A DNA stretch of 58,836 nt from Candidatus Rubrivivax defluviihabitans (GTDB lineage Bacteria > Pseudomonadota > Gammaproteobacteria > Burkholderiales > Burkholderiaceae_C). The number at the start of each line of letters is the position of its first letter. The stretch's first letter is position 1. The position numbers were made by a program, and so were the translations under genes. The notes beneath the pieces are model-generated. The model was not told the origin of the DNA. It did no database searches and saw only the letters and a list, made by a program, of their open reading frames with translations. The stretch is from contig JADJMW010000014.1 of NCBI GenBank assembly GCA_016709385.1, positions 1 through 58,836 of the forward strand, written 5' to 3'. Shown here in pieces: positions 7,133 through 16,238 of this stretch.

Positions 7133-8923
7133 TCAAGCGGCCGGGGTGGGGTTGCGCAAGCGAATGTGCAGTTCACGCAACTGGTTCTCGTCGACCAGGC
7201 TCGGCGCACCGGTGAGCAGGCACTGCGCACGCTGCGTCTTCGGGAAGGCGATGACGTCGCGGATGCTCTCGGCGCCGGCCATCAACGTGGCGATGCGGTC
7301 CAGCCCGAAGGCCAGCCCGCCGTGCGGCGGCGCGCCGTATCTCAGCGCGTCGAGCAGGAAGCCGAACTTGAGCTGCGCTTCCTCGGGCCCGATCTTCAGC
7401 GCGCGGAAGACCTTGCTCTGCACCTCGGCGCGGTGGATACGCACCGAGCCGCCGCCGATCTCCCAGCCGTTGAGCACCATGTCGTAGGCCTTGGCCACGC
7501 AGCGCCCGGGGTCGGTGTCCATGAAGTCCTCGTGGCCTTCCTTGGGCGCCGTGAAGGGGTGGTGCACGGCGTTCCAGCGCTGGCTCTCCTCGTCGTATTC
7601 GAACATCGGGAAGTCCACCACCCATAGCGGCGCCCAGCCTTCGGCCACCAGGCCGTGCTTGCGGCCGAATTCGCTATGGCCCACCTTCAGCCGCAGCGCG
7701 CCCAGCGCGTCGTTCACGATCTTGGCCTTGTCGGCGCCGAAGAACAGCAGGTCGCCGTTGCGCGCGCCGGTGCGCGCGACGATCTCGGCCAGGGCCGCGT
7801 CGTGCAGGTTCTTCACCACCGGGCTCTGCAGGCCCTCGCGGCCCTTCTCGGCGTCGTTGACCTTGATCCAGGCCAGGCCCTTGGCGCCGTAGATCTTCAC
7901 GAATTCGGTATAGCCGTCGATCTCGCTGCGGCTCATCTCGGCGCCGCCCGGGATGCGCATCGCCACCACGCGCCCGCCGGGGGTCGTGGCCGGGCCCGAG
8001 AAGACCTTGAAATCCACCGTCTTCATGAGCTCGGTGAGTTCGGTGAATTCGAGCTTGACGCGCAGGTCGGGCTTGTCGGAGCCGTATTTGTGCATGGCAT
8101 CGGCGTAGGTCATCTGCCCGTACGGCGGCAGTTCCACGCCGAGTGCACGGCGGAAGACGCTGCGGATCATGGCTTCGGTGATGGCGCGGATCTCGTCTTC
8201 GGCCAGGAAGCTGGTCTCGATGTCGATCTGCGTGAATTCGGGCTGGCGGTCGGCACGCAAGTCCTCGTCGCGGAAGCACTTCGTGATCTGGTAGTAGCGG
8301 TCGAAGCCGGCCACCATGAGCAGCTGCTTGAACAGCTGCGGGCTCTGCGGCAGCGCGAAGAAGTGGCCGTCGTGCACGCGGCTGGGCACCAGGTAGTCGC
8401 GCGCGCCCTCGGGCGTGCTCTTGGTGAGCATCGGCGTCTCGATGTCGATGAAGCCCTGCTCGTCGAGGAATTTGCGCACCTCGATGGCGATGCGGTAGCG
8501 CAGCCGCAGGTTGCGCTGCATCTCGGGCCGGCGCAGGTCGAGCACGCGGTGCGTCAGGCGCACCGTTTCGCTCAGGTTCTCGTCGTCCAGCTGGAACGGC
8601 GGCGTGACGCTGGCGTTGAGCACCACGAGTTCGTGGCACAGCACCTCGACCTTGCCGCTGGTGAGGTTGGCGTTCTCGGTGCCGGCCGGGCGCGCGCGCA
8701 CGCGGCCCGTGACCTGCAGGCAGAACTCGTTGCGCACGCCTTCGGCGGTGGCGAACATCTCGGCGCGGTCGGGGTCGCACACGACCTGCACCAGGCCTTC
8801 GCGGTCGCGCAGGTCGATGAAGATGACGCCGCCATGGTCACGGCGGCGGTGCGCCCAGCCCATCAGGGTCACGGTCTGGTCCATCAGCGTTTCGCTGACC
8901 TGGCCACAGTAGATGCTTCTCAT
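7133..8923 (-). CDS. aspS: Aspartyl-tRNA synthetase
   Basis: The protein has 596 residues, full length for bacterial AspRS. It begins with an OB-fold anticodon-binding domain (YCGQVSETL, then GWAHRRRDHGGVIFIDLRD). The class II catalytic core follows, with motif 2 around FRDEDLRADRQPEFTQID and motif 3 in GLAFGLDR near the C-terminus. It charges tRNA-Asp; whether it also charges tRNA-Asn cannot be read here. A GGAG lies 8 bases before the ATG. It follows fmdB and the DUF502 gene, a conserved betaproteobacterial order. Confidence 0.95.
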   Translation of the reverse strand: MRSIYCGQVSETLMDQTVTLMGWAHRRRDHGGVIFIDLRDREGLVQVVCDPDRAEMFATAEGVRNEFCLQVTGRVRARPAGTENANLTSGKVEVLCHELVVLNASVTPPFQLDDENLSETVRLTHRVLDLRRPEMQRNLRLRYRIAIEVRKFLDEQGFIDIETPMLTKSTPEGARDYLVPSRVHDGHFFALPQSPQLFKQLLMVAGFDRYYQITKCFRDEDLRADRQPEFTQIDIETSFLAEDEIRAITEAMIRSVFRRALGVELPPYGQMTYADAMHKYGSDKPDLRVKLEFTELTELMKTVDFKVFSGPATTPGGRVVAMRIPGGAEMSRSEIDGYTEFVKIYGAKGLAWIKVNDAEKGREGLQSPVVKNLHDAALAEIVARTGARNGDLLFFGADKAKIVNDALGALRLKVGHSEFGRKHGLVAEGWAPLWVVDFPMFEYDEESQRWNAVHHPFTAPKEGHEDFMDTDPGRCVAKAYDMVLNGWEIGGGSVRIHRAEVQSKVFRALKIGPEEAQLKFGFLLDALRYGAPPHGGLAFGLDRIATLMAGAESIRDVIAFPKTQRAQCLLTGAPSLVDENQLRELHIRLRNPTPAA

Positions 8924-9052
8924 GCTCTCACTCCAAACGGAATCGGGGATGGTCTTGTGCTTCGAGGGTTTCGGCAGGGGCGCGGCCCGCCCCGACAGGG
9001 TCGATGCGGGGCCGCGTTGGGGCTGCCCGGCAGCCGCCGCCGGGCAGCCCGG

Positions 9053-9688
9053 TCAATTTCGGGCGTGGGCCGGCAAGGTATCGGGCGAGACGACGCCCAT
9101 CGAGATGACGTATTTCAGCGCCTCGTCGACGCTCATTTTCAGCTCCAGCACGTCGGCGCGCGGCATCATGAGGAAGAAGCCCGAGGTCGGGTTGGGCGTG
9201 GTCGGCACGTAGACACTGACATATTCGCCCGGCAGCCGCGCCGCCACCTCGCCGCCGGGCTTGCCGGTGACGAAGGCGATGGTCCACGAACCGGTGCGCG
9301 GGTACTGCACCAGCACCGCTTCGCGGAAGGCGTTGCCGTTGCTCGAGAACAGCGTGTCCGAGACCTGCTTGACCGAGTTGTAGATGCTCTTGACGATGGG
9401 GATGCGCCCCATCAGCGCGTCCCAATGCCTCAGCCACCACTGGCCGAAGATATTGGTCACGAACACACCCGTGAGCAGCAGCCCCAGCCCCAGCACCACC
9501 ACGCCCAGCCCCGGCACCTGGCGCAGGCTCTCGATGGTGGCGCGCGCCGACTCGGGCGTCAGCGCCTGCGTGGCCGAGAGCAGCCCGGAGAAGACGCCGT
9601 CCAGCGCACCGAGCAGCCACGACAGCACCCAGATGGTGATCGCCAGCGGCAACCACACCAGCAGCCCGGTGACGAGATATTTCTTCAC
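9053..9688 (-). CDS. DUF502 membrane protein
   Basis: The protein has 211 residues. It has an N-terminal hydrophobic helix (LVTGLLVWLPLAITIWVLSW), a second membrane segment around residues 60-85 (VPGLGVVVLGLGLLLTGVF), then a cytoplasmic or periplasmic beta-rich part with the family pattern GRIPIVKSIYNSVKQV and a later PTTPNPTSGFF. DUF502 proteins are inner-membrane proteins of unknown role. The start overlaps the fmdB stop by 4 bases, so the two are translationally coupled. Confidence 0.85.
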   Translation of the reverse strand: MKKYLVTGLLVWLPLAITIWVLSWLLGALDGVFSGLLSATQALTPESARATIESLRQVPGLGVVVLGLGLLLTGVFVTNIFGQWWLRHWDALMGRIPIVKSIYNSVKQVSDTLFSSNGNAFREAVLVQYPRTGSWTIAFVTGKPGGEVAARLPGEYVSVYVPTTPNPTSGFFLMMPRADVLELKMSVDEALKYVISMGVVSPDTLPAHARN

Positions 9689-10071
9689 GCGCCGGTCTTG
9701 GGGGCGGCGGGGGCCGGCGCGGCTGCAGCGGCCGGCTTGGCCGCTTCGGCAGCCTTGGCCGGGGCAGCGGCCGGTGCCTTGTCGGCGACCGGCGCAGTGC
9801 CCTTGCCGGCATCGGCCGCGGCCGGCGGGCCCGCATCCTTCGCGGCGTCGGCGGCACCGTCCTTCGCGGCTTCCTTGCCTGCGGTGTTGCCGCCACGGAA
9901 GTCGGTGACGTACCAGCCCGAGCCCTTGAGCTGGAAGCCGGCTGCGGTGACTTGCTTGGCGAAGCTGGCGGCGCCACAGGCCGGGCAGACGGTGAGCACG
10001 TCGTCCGAGATCTTCTGCAGCACGTCCTGGGCATGGCCGCAGGCGGTGCAGCGATAGGCGTAGATCGGCAT
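9685..10071 (-). CDS. FmdB-type zinc ribbon protein
   Basis: The protein has 128 residues. Residues 1-55 are a zinc ribbon with cysteines C8-C11 and C29-C32 (CTAC, CPAC), beginning MPIYAYRC as in most FmdB regulators. Residues about 70-128 are an Ala/Lys/Pro-rich tail of no evident fold. The family is annotated as putative regulatory protein, but its target is unknown. It is the first gene of a coupled fmdB - DUF502 - aspS string. Confidence 0.85.
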   Translation of the reverse strand: MPIYAYRCTACGHAQDVLQKISDDVLTVCPACGAASFAKQVTAAGFQLKGSGWYVTDFRGGNTAGKEAAKDGAADAAKDAGPPAAADAGKGTAPVADKAPAAAPAKAAEAAKPAAAAAPAPAAPKTGA

Positions 10072-10149
10072 GGCGATGGGGGCTTGTTCGGACCAGGCTG
10101 CCCTGCCACCGCGGCAGGTCGGCGCTAAATCGTTGATTAAAAAGGCGAA

Positions 10150-10155
10150 ATTATA
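10150..10155 (-). promoter_or_regulatory. Candidate -10 box upstream of fmdB
   Basis: On the minus strand a perfect TATAAT occurs in an AT-rich island within otherwise GC-rich sequence, about 80 bases before the fmdB ATG. No convincing -35 hexamer is visible 17 bases upstream, so the assignment rests on the -10 alone. Confidence 0.4.
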
Positions 10156-10198
10156 GGCCGGCCGGGGTTTCCCGGATCAGCCCGGGATCAGCCCCACA

Positions 10199-11752
10199 TC
10201 ACCCCCACCAGCGCGACGCGGCCTGCATGAGCACCAGCCCGGCCACGAAGCCCAGCGCCGCCCACAGCGCCCCCTGCAGCAGCCGGTTGGTGCGGCGTTG
10301 CTCGGCCAGCAAGGCCAGCAGTGCCGGCGACTCGCGCGGCAGCGCACCCTGCTGCAGCGACTGGTGCAGCAGCCGCGGCAGCTCCGGCAGCAGCTGCGCA
10401 TAACGCGGCGCCTCGTTCTTCATGCGCTCGATCATGCCGCGCCAGCCGATCTGTTCGTTCATCCAGCGCTCCAGGAAGGGCTTGGCGGTGACCCACAGGT
10501 CCAGCTCCGGGTCGAGCTCGCGCCCCAGGCCCTCGATATTGAGCAGCGTCTTCTGCAGCAGCACCAGCTGCGGCTGGATCTCCACGTTGAAGCGGCGCGA
10601 GGTCTGGAACAGCCGCATCAGCACCTGGCCGAGCGAGATCTCCTTCAGCGGCCGGTCGAAGTGCGGTTCGCACACGGCGCGGATGGCGCCCTCCAGCGCG
10701 TCGATTCGCGTGCCGGGCGGCACCCAGCCGCTTTCCACGTGCAACTCGGCCACGCGCTTGTAGTCGCGGCGGAAAAAGGCGATGAAGTTGTAGGCCAGGT
10801 ATTCCTTGTCGGTGTCGGTGAGCGTGCCCACGATGCCGAAGTCCAGCGCGATATAGCGGCCGAAGCTGCGCGGGTCCAGGCTCACCATGATGTTGCCCGG
10901 GTGCATGTCGGCATGGAAGAAGCCGTCGCGGAAGACCTGGGTGAAGAAGAGGGTCACGCCGTCGCGCGCCAGCTTCTTGAAGTCGACGCCGGCCTCGCGC
11001 AGCCGCGCCACCTGACTGATGGGCACGCCGTGCATGCGCTGCATGACGATGACGCTGGGCGTGCACAGCTCCCACACCATCTCGGGCACCAGCACCAAGT
11101 TCAGGCCGGCCATGTTGCGGCGCAGGTGCGCGGCATTGGCGGCCTCGCGCACCAGGTCCAGCTCGTCGTGCAGGTAGCCGTCGAATTCGGCCACCACCTC
11201 GCGCGGCTTCAGGCGCTTGCCGTCCACCGAGAGGCGCTCGACCCAGCGCGCCAGCAGGTGCAGCAGCGCCATGTCGTGGTCGATCACGTCCAGCATGCCC
11301 GGGCGCAGCACCTTCACCGCCACCTCGCGGCCGTCCTTGAGCACCGCGAAGTGCACCTGGGCGATGGAGGCGCTGGCCACCGGCTCGGCGTCGAAGCTGG
11401 CGAAGATGGCGTCGATCGGCCGCCCGAAGGCCTTCTCGACCAGCGCGCGCGACTGCGCGGCGGGAAACGGCGGCACGCGGTCCTGCAGCCGCGCGAGTTC
11501 GTCGGCCACGTCCAGCGGAATCAGGTCGCGCCGGGTGGACAGCACCTGGCCGAACTTGACGAAGATCGGCCCCAGCCGCTCCAGCCCCTGGCGCAAGCGC
11601 TCGCCGCGCGGCGCGTCGAGCTTGCGGCCGATGGTGACGATGCGCACCAGCGCCCGCACCCAGCGCTGGGGAAAGGCCGACAGCGCCACCTCGTCCAGGC
11701 CGAAGCGCAGGACGGTGACGATGATGAAGATCAACCGCCCTAACTGGCGCAT
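10199..11752 (-). CDS. ubiB: Ubiquinone biosynthesis kinase-like protein UbiB
   Basis: The protein has 517 residues, normal for UbiB. It has the ABC1/ADCK core: the KFGQVLSTRRDL extension, the Ala-rich loop ASIAQVHFA that replaces the kinase P-loop, EVAVKVLRPG with the conserved lysine, and HADMHPGNIM plus ALDFGIVG as catalytic-loop and DFG equivalents. One or two hydrophobic helices lie at the C-terminus (about 480-510). It supports coenzyme Q synthesis at the inner membrane. ubiJ lies directly upstream in the same orientation. Confidence 0.95.
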   Translation of the reverse strand: MRQLGRLIFIIVTVLRFGLDEVALSAFPQRWVRALVRIVTIGRKLDAPRGERLRQGLERLGPIFVKFGQVLSTRRDLIPLDVADELARLQDRVPPFPAAQSRALVEKAFGRPIDAIFASFDAEPVASASIAQVHFAVLKDGREVAVKVLRPGMLDVIDHDMALLHLLARWVERLSVDGKRLKPREVVAEFDGYLHDELDLVREAANAAHLRRNMAGLNLVLVPEMVWELCTPSVIVMQRMHGVPISQVARLREAGVDFKKLARDGVTLFFTQVFRDGFFHADMHPGNIMVSLDPRSFGRYIALDFGIVGTLTDTDKEYLAYNFIAFFRRDYKRVAELHVESGWVPPGTRIDALEGAIRAVCEPHFDRPLKEISLGQVLMRLFQTSRRFNVEIQPQLVLLQKTLLNIEGLGRELDPELDLWVTAKPFLERWMNEQIGWRGMIERMKNEAPRYAQLLPELPRLLHQSLQQGALPRESPALLALLAEQRRTNRLLQGALWAALGFVAGLVLMQAASRWWG

Positions 11753-11774
11753 CGGCGAGCGCTCACGGCCCGTT

Positions 11775-12305
11775 TCAGGCCCGGCGCGAGCGCAGCCGCT
11801 CGGCGATCTCGGCGGCGGTGCGGATGGCCGTGCGCATGCCGGCGGCGAGCGTGCGGCCGACCTGGTGCAGCTGCTGCGCGACGACCGGGCCGAACAGCCG
11901 CTCCAGGTCGGCAGCCACGTCCCAGCGCAGATTCAGCAGCAGCCAGTTGACGTCGCCGGCGAGCTGCGCGTCGCCGTCGATCTGCACCGCAGGCGCCTCG
12001 CCGCCCACCATGCGCGCCAGCAGCAGCGCCGGGTTCGAGGCGTCGACCTGCACCGCCAGGTCGGGGGCATCGACGCCTTGCAGGCCACACCAGTCCAGCA
12101 GGCCGGCCGGCGTGACGCGCCAGGCCAGCGCGGGTGGCGGCGGCAGCAGGCGCGGCCAGCCGGCCAGCGTGAGCGCCAGCGTGCGCCCGGCGTGCGGGCG
12201 CAGCCGTTCGGTGGCCACGGGCTCGCCGCCGAGGACGTGGTTGATGACCAGCGTCAGGCGTTCCGCCACCGCTGGCGCGAGCATGTCGTGCAGACTGTGA
12301 AGCAT
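11775..12305 (-). CDS. ubiJ: Ubiquinone biosynthesis accessory factor UbiJ (SCP2 domain)
   Basis: The protein has 176 residues. It has the N-terminal LTLVINHVLGG, an SCP2-like central sheet (GRTLALTLAGWP to VQIDGDAQLAGDVNWLLLNL) and the C-terminal RWDVAADLERLFGPVVAQ typical of UbiJ. UbiJ provides a lipid-binding scaffold for the Ubi complex. The start at 12305 gives the family's usual N-terminus. It is 22 bp from ubiB, implying one operon. Confidence 0.85.
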   Translation of the reverse strand: MLHSLHDMLAPAVAERLTLVINHVLGGEPVATERLRPHAGRTLALTLAGWPRLLPPPPALAWRVTPAGLLDWCGLQGVDAPDLAVQVDASNPALLLARMVGGEAPAVQIDGDAQLAGDVNWLLLNLRWDVAADLERLFGPVVAQQLHQVGRTLAAGMRTAIRTAAEIAERLRSRRA

Positions 12306-12483
12306 GGCGCGATTGTAGGCAGCGCCCCCGTCCCCCATCGCGGTCGGGCCGCCGACAGCTGCTTCGCTTGGGCCACAATCCGGCGCCTGCCGCGTCGGGT
12401 GCCGTGCCTTGCCGGCGCGGCCGCCCACGAGATTCCTCGGGGCCTGCGCACGAAAGCGCCGGACGCCCCCTCACCCGCCATTC

Positions 12484-13878
12484 ATGTTCGAAGACCGAGG
12501 CCACAAACGCACTTTCTTCAGCGCGCCGCAATCGGTGACCTCGCTGGTGGCGGCGTTCCTGGAGCCCTCGATCACGGTGGCCGTGTTCCTGGGCGTGTCG
12601 ACCTGGTTCGGCGAACAGATCCTGCGCTCCGACCTCACGCTGTGCCTGCTGGTCTTTGCGCTCACCTTTCCCGGCCGCAATCGTTTCTGGGACCGGCCGC
12701 TGAATGCCGCGGTGGACATCAGCACCTCGTGGCTGAGCCTGCTCGTGATCCTGACGCTGTGCGGTTATGCCACGCGCAGCCTGGCCTTGTTCCATCTCGA
12801 GGTGCTGGCCTGGTGGGCCGTGATCACGCCGGTACTTCAGTGGCTGGCCTATTTCCACGGCCGCAAGTTCCTGCGCCGAATGGCCAGCCAGCCCGAGAAC
12901 CGCCGCACGGCCGTGGTGGTGGGCGCCGGCGCGCTGGGGGTCAAGGTGGCGCGCGCGTTCCAGGCGCGCGGCGACACGGGCCTGTCCTTCCTGGGCTACT
13001 TCGACGACCGCGCCGACGAACGCGTGGACGGCAACGCCGTCCTGCAGCGGCTGGGCAACCTGCGGCAGGTGGCGCCCTACATCCGCGAACATGGCGTGCA
13101 CGAGGTCTACATCACGCTGCCGCTGGGCTCGCAGCCGCGCATCGTGGAGTTGCTCGAACAAGTGCAGGGCACCACGGCCAGCGTCTTCTTCGTGCCCGAC
13201 GTGTTCGGCATCAGCATCATCCAGGGCCGGCTGCAGGACATGAACGGCGTGCCCGTGGTGGGCCTGTGCGAGACGCCGTTCACGGGCACCAACCGGCTCG
13301 TCAAGCGCCTGTCCGACATCGTGCTCGCTTCGCTGATCCTGGTGCTGATCGCGCCGCTGCTGCTGGCCATCGCCATCGCCATCAGGCTCACCTCGCCAGG
13401 GCCGGTGATCTTCAAGCAGCGACGCAACGGCCTGGACGGCGAGGAGATCGTGGTCTACAAATTCCGCTCCATGCGCACGCAGGACGACGGTGACGTGGTG
13501 CAGCAGGCAACCAAGGACGACCCCCGCATCACGCCGCTGGGCCGTTTCCTGCGCCGCAGTTCGCTGGACGAACTGCCGCAGTTCATCAACGTGCTGCAGG
13601 GCCGCATGAGCATCGTCGGCCCGCGCCCGCACGCCGTGGCGCACAACGAGCAGTACCGCCAGCTCATCAAGGCCTACATGGTGCGCCACAAGGTCAAGCC
13701 GGGCATCACCGGCTGGGCCCAGATCCACGGCCACCGCGGCGAGACCGACACCATCGAGAAGATGCAGGCGCGCGTGGAATACGACCTGGAATACCTGCGC
13801 AACTGGTCGCTCGGCCTGGACCTGCAGATCATCGCCCGCACCATCAAGGTGGTGTTCTTCGACCGCAACGCGTACTGA
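12484..13878 (+). CDS. Undecaprenyl-phosphate glucose phosphotransferase-like EPS initiating enzyme
   Basis: The protein has 464 residues. Hydrophobic helices fill residues about 15-125, then comes a Rossmann-like CoA-binding-type domain (TAVVVGAGALGVKVARAF), then a C-terminal sugar transferase domain from about 270. The latter shows KRLSDIVLASLIL, KQRRNGLDGEEIVVYKFRSM, SLDELPQF, GPRPHA and KPGITGWAQ, all typical of the polyprenyl phosphoglycosyltransferase (WcaJ/PssY) family. The enzyme transfers a sugar-1-phosphate, usually glucose, to undecaprenyl phosphate to start a repeat unit. It opens the plus-strand EPS operon. The ATG at 12484 is chosen because the longer reading adds no recognisable sequence. 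Confidence 0.9.
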   Translation: MFEDRGHKRTFFSAPQSVTSLVAAFLEPSITVAVFLGVSTWFGEQILRSDLTLCLLVFALTFPGRNRFWDRPLNAAVDISTSWLSLLVILTLCGYATRSLALFHLEVLAWWAVITPVLQWLAYFHGRKFLRRMASQPENRRTAVVVGAGALGVKVARAFQARGDTGLSFLGYFDDRADERVDGNAVLQRLGNLRQVAPYIREHGVHEVYITLPLGSQPRIVELLEQVQGTTASVFFVPDVFGISIIQGRLQDMNGVPVVGLCETPFTGTNRLVKRLSDIVLASLILVLIAPLLLAIAIAIRLTSPGPVIFKQRRNGLDGEEIVVYKFRSMRTQDDGDVVQQATKDDPRITPLGRFLRRSSLDELPQFINVLQGRMSIVGPRPHAVAHNEQYRQLIKAYMVRHKVKPGITGWAQIHGHRGETDTIEKMQARVEYDLEYLRNWSLGLDLQIIARTIKVVFFDRNAY

Positions 13879-13926
13879 ATCGCGATGCGCCACCCTGCCG
13901 CCGAACAAACGAGGAAGGACCGAACC

Positions 13927-15222
13927 ATGCCTGACACGAAACGCCACTGCGGCCGCTGCGCCGCCGCCCTGTTCGTGATGCTCGCGCCCCTGGCGGGCCA
14001 CGCCCAGACCAGCCCGTACTATCTGGGCGTTTCGCAGACCTTCGGCTACGACTCCAACATCTTCCGCCTGCCCGACCGCACCGAGGTGCAGCAGCCCGGC
14101 GGCGGCGTGACGGTGATCGAGCCCGAGTCCTCCGGCCTCATCTCCACCACGCTGCTGCTGGCCGGGATGGATCAGCCCATCGGGCGACAGCGTGTGTACG
14201 GCAACCTGAGCGCCGGCTACAGCAGCTATTCCAACCAGTCGCAGCTCAACAGCCCGACCTATGCGCTCACTGCGGGCGTGGACTGGGACACCGTGAACAA
14301 GCTCTCGGGCAATGCCGAATTCACTTCCGGGCTGCGCCTGGGCTCCTATGGCGACCGCGACGTGCCCACCGGGCTGGGCGACAACGAGGAAACCTACAAC
14401 CGCCTCCAACTGCTGGGCCGGCTGGGCGACTGGGAGCGTTCGCGCTTCTGGCTCGAGGCCGGCTATGTCTTCGACCAGGTCCGCAACGACATCGACTTCG
14501 AGCGCGCCGTGGGCTCCATCAACGGCTATCGGCGCGACGATCGCAGCAGCGCCTTCACGCTGGGCGTGCGCCACCGCTGGTCCGGGGCGCTCGTTCTGGG
14601 CGCTGGCGTGCGCACCGAGTCGCGCAGCGAGGAGGTCGAGAGCCGGCTCATCGACCCCGCCGGCAGCGTCAGCTCGACTCTGGACAGCCGCCGCAACGAC
14701 TTCGACCTCTTCGCCAACCTCAATTCCAGCGACGGCAACGATGTGAGCGCCCGCCTGAGCTACGGCAACCGGGATTACGACGACCCGGGCGTGCTCGACA
14801 CCTCGGGCTGGAGCGGCAGCCTGCGCTGGGGCTGGCGACCGACCGCCAAGGTCGACAGCAGCCTGCGGCTGCTGTACGACACCGAGGACCGCGAGGAAGG
14901 CGGTGCCTCGGCCGCCAGCAGCGCCGGCGACGACGAGACACTGGCCGTGGAATGGCGGCTGCGCTACGAGATCTCGGCCAAGCTGGCCGCCGACGTGAGT
15001 GCCAGCTGGTACCGGCGCGACTACGACGACGCGCGGGGCGGCTACACCGACGACGACACCAGCTTCCGGCTGGCATTGAGCTGGGCCGCACTGCGCAACA
15101 CGACGGTCGGCTGCGCGTTGGGCTTCGACCGGCGCGACTCCAGTTATCAGGGTCCGCTCTCGGGCCGCAGCAGCTACGACGCCATCACCACCAGCTGTTA
15201 CGCGCAGGTGATGTTGCGATGA
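13927..15222 (+). CDS. EpsL-like outer-membrane beta-barrel protein
   Basis: The protein has 431 residues. A signal peptide (AAALFVMLAPLAGHAQ) precedes a long run of alternating beta strands with aromatic belts, starting YLGVSQTFGYDSNIFRLPD and ending in the hydrophobic-alternating YAQVMLR. This fits EpsL-type barrels of exosortase-B EPS operons, known mainly by context. The start at 13927 has a GAGGAAGGA ribosome site 7 bases upstream. The stop overlaps galE by four bases (ATGA). The role in secretion is inferred from position. Confidence 0.7.
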   Translation: MPDTKRHCGRCAAALFVMLAPLAGHAQTSPYYLGVSQTFGYDSNIFRLPDRTEVQQPGGGVTVIEPESSGLISTTLLLAGMDQPIGRQRVYGNLSAGYSSYSNQSQLNSPTYALTAGVDWDTVNKLSGNAEFTSGLRLGSYGDRDVPTGLGDNEETYNRLQLLGRLGDWERSRFWLEAGYVFDQVRNDIDFERAVGSINGYRRDDRSSAFTLGVRHRWSGALVLGAGVRTESRSEEVESRLIDPAGSVSSTLDSRRNDFDLFANLNSSDGNDVSARLSYGNRDYDDPGVLDTSGWSGSLRWGWRPTAKVDSSLRLLYDTEDREEGGASAASSAGDDETLAVEWRLRYEISAKLAADVSASWYRRDYDDARGGYTDDDTSFRLALSWAALRNTTVGCALGFDRRDSSYQGPLSGRSSYDAITTSCYAQVMLR

Positions 15223-16238
15223 CACCCACGGTGCTGCTCACCGGCGCCACGGGCTATATCGCTTCGCACACCTGGCTGGCGCTGCTGGAAGCCGGCTACG
15301 CCGTGGTGGGCGTCGACAATTTCAGCAACAGTTCGCCCGAGGTGTTGAAGCGGCTGCATGAACTCTCGGGCCACGAGCCGGTGTTCGAGCGCGCCAACGT
15401 GTGCGACGTGGCGGCGATGGAAGACATCCTGGGCCGCCGCCGCGTCGACGCCGCGGTGCACTTCGCCGCCTACAAGGCGGTGGGTGAATCGGTGGCCAAG
15501 CCGCTGGCCTATTACACGAACAACCTGGGCGGGCTGCTCACGGTGTGTGCGGCGCTGCAGCGCCATGGCGTGCGCCGTTTCGTCTTCAGCTCCAGCGCCA
15601 CGGTCTATGGCGACCCGGCGCGGCTGCCGATCACCGAAGACATGCCGCTGACGGCCACCAACCCCTACGGCCAGACCAAGCTGATGGCCGAACAGATGTT
15701 GCGCGACCTGGGCGTGGCCGACCCCGCCTGGCAGACCGCCTGCCTGCGCTATTTCAACCCCGTGGGGGCGCACCAGAGCGGCCGCATCGGCGAAGACCCG
15801 CGCGACACGCCGAACAACCTGATGCCCTACGTGGCGCAGGTGGCCGTGGGCCGGCGGCCGCGGCTGCAGGTCTTCGGCAACGACTACGCCACGCCCGACG
15901 GCACCGGCGTGCGCGACTACATCCACGTCTGCGACCTGGCCCAGGGCCATGTCGCCGCGCTGCGCCGGTTGTTCAGCCACGCCGGATCGTTCACCGTCAA
16001 CCTGGGCACCGGGCGCGGCCACAGCGTGCTCGAGGTGGTGGCCGCCTACGCCGCCGCCAGCGGCCGCGAGATTCCGTACCAGGTGGTGCCGCGCCGCCCC
16101 GGCGACGTGGCCGAGTGCTGGGCCGACCCCACGCTGGCCGACGTGCTGCTGGGCTGGCGCGCGCAACACGACCTGGCGCGCATGTGCGCCGACAGCTGGC
16201 GCTGGCAATCGAACAACCCCGGGGGATACGAGGCATGA
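15219..16238 (+). CDS. galE: UDP-glucose 4-epimerase
   Basis: The protein has 339 residues. An extended SDR: the NAD motif TGATGYIASH (a GxxGxxA variant of the usual GxxGxxG), the SSSATVYG serine segment, then NPYGQTKLMAE with the catalytic YxxxK. The C-terminal half holds YFNPVGAHQSG and RDYIHVCDLA, both characteristic of GalE. It interconverts UDP-glucose and UDP-galactose. It overlaps epsL-like and manC by four bases each. Confidence 0.9.
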   Translation: MTPTVLLTGATGYIASHTWLALLEAGYAVVGVDNFSNSSPEVLKRLHELSGHEPVFERANVCDVAAMEDILGRRRVDAAVHFAAYKAVGESVAKPLAYYTNNLGGLLTVCAALQRHGVRRFVFSSSATVYGDPARLPITEDMPLTATNPYGQTKLMAEQMLRDLGVADPAWQTACLRYFNPVGAHQSGRIGEDPRDTPNNLMPYVAQVAVGRRPRLQVFGNDYATPDGTGVRDYIHVCDLAQGHVAALRRLFSHAGSFTVNLGTGRGHSVLEVVAAYAAASGREIPYQVVPRRPGDVAECWADPTLADVLLGWRAQHDLARMCADSWRWQSNNPGGYEA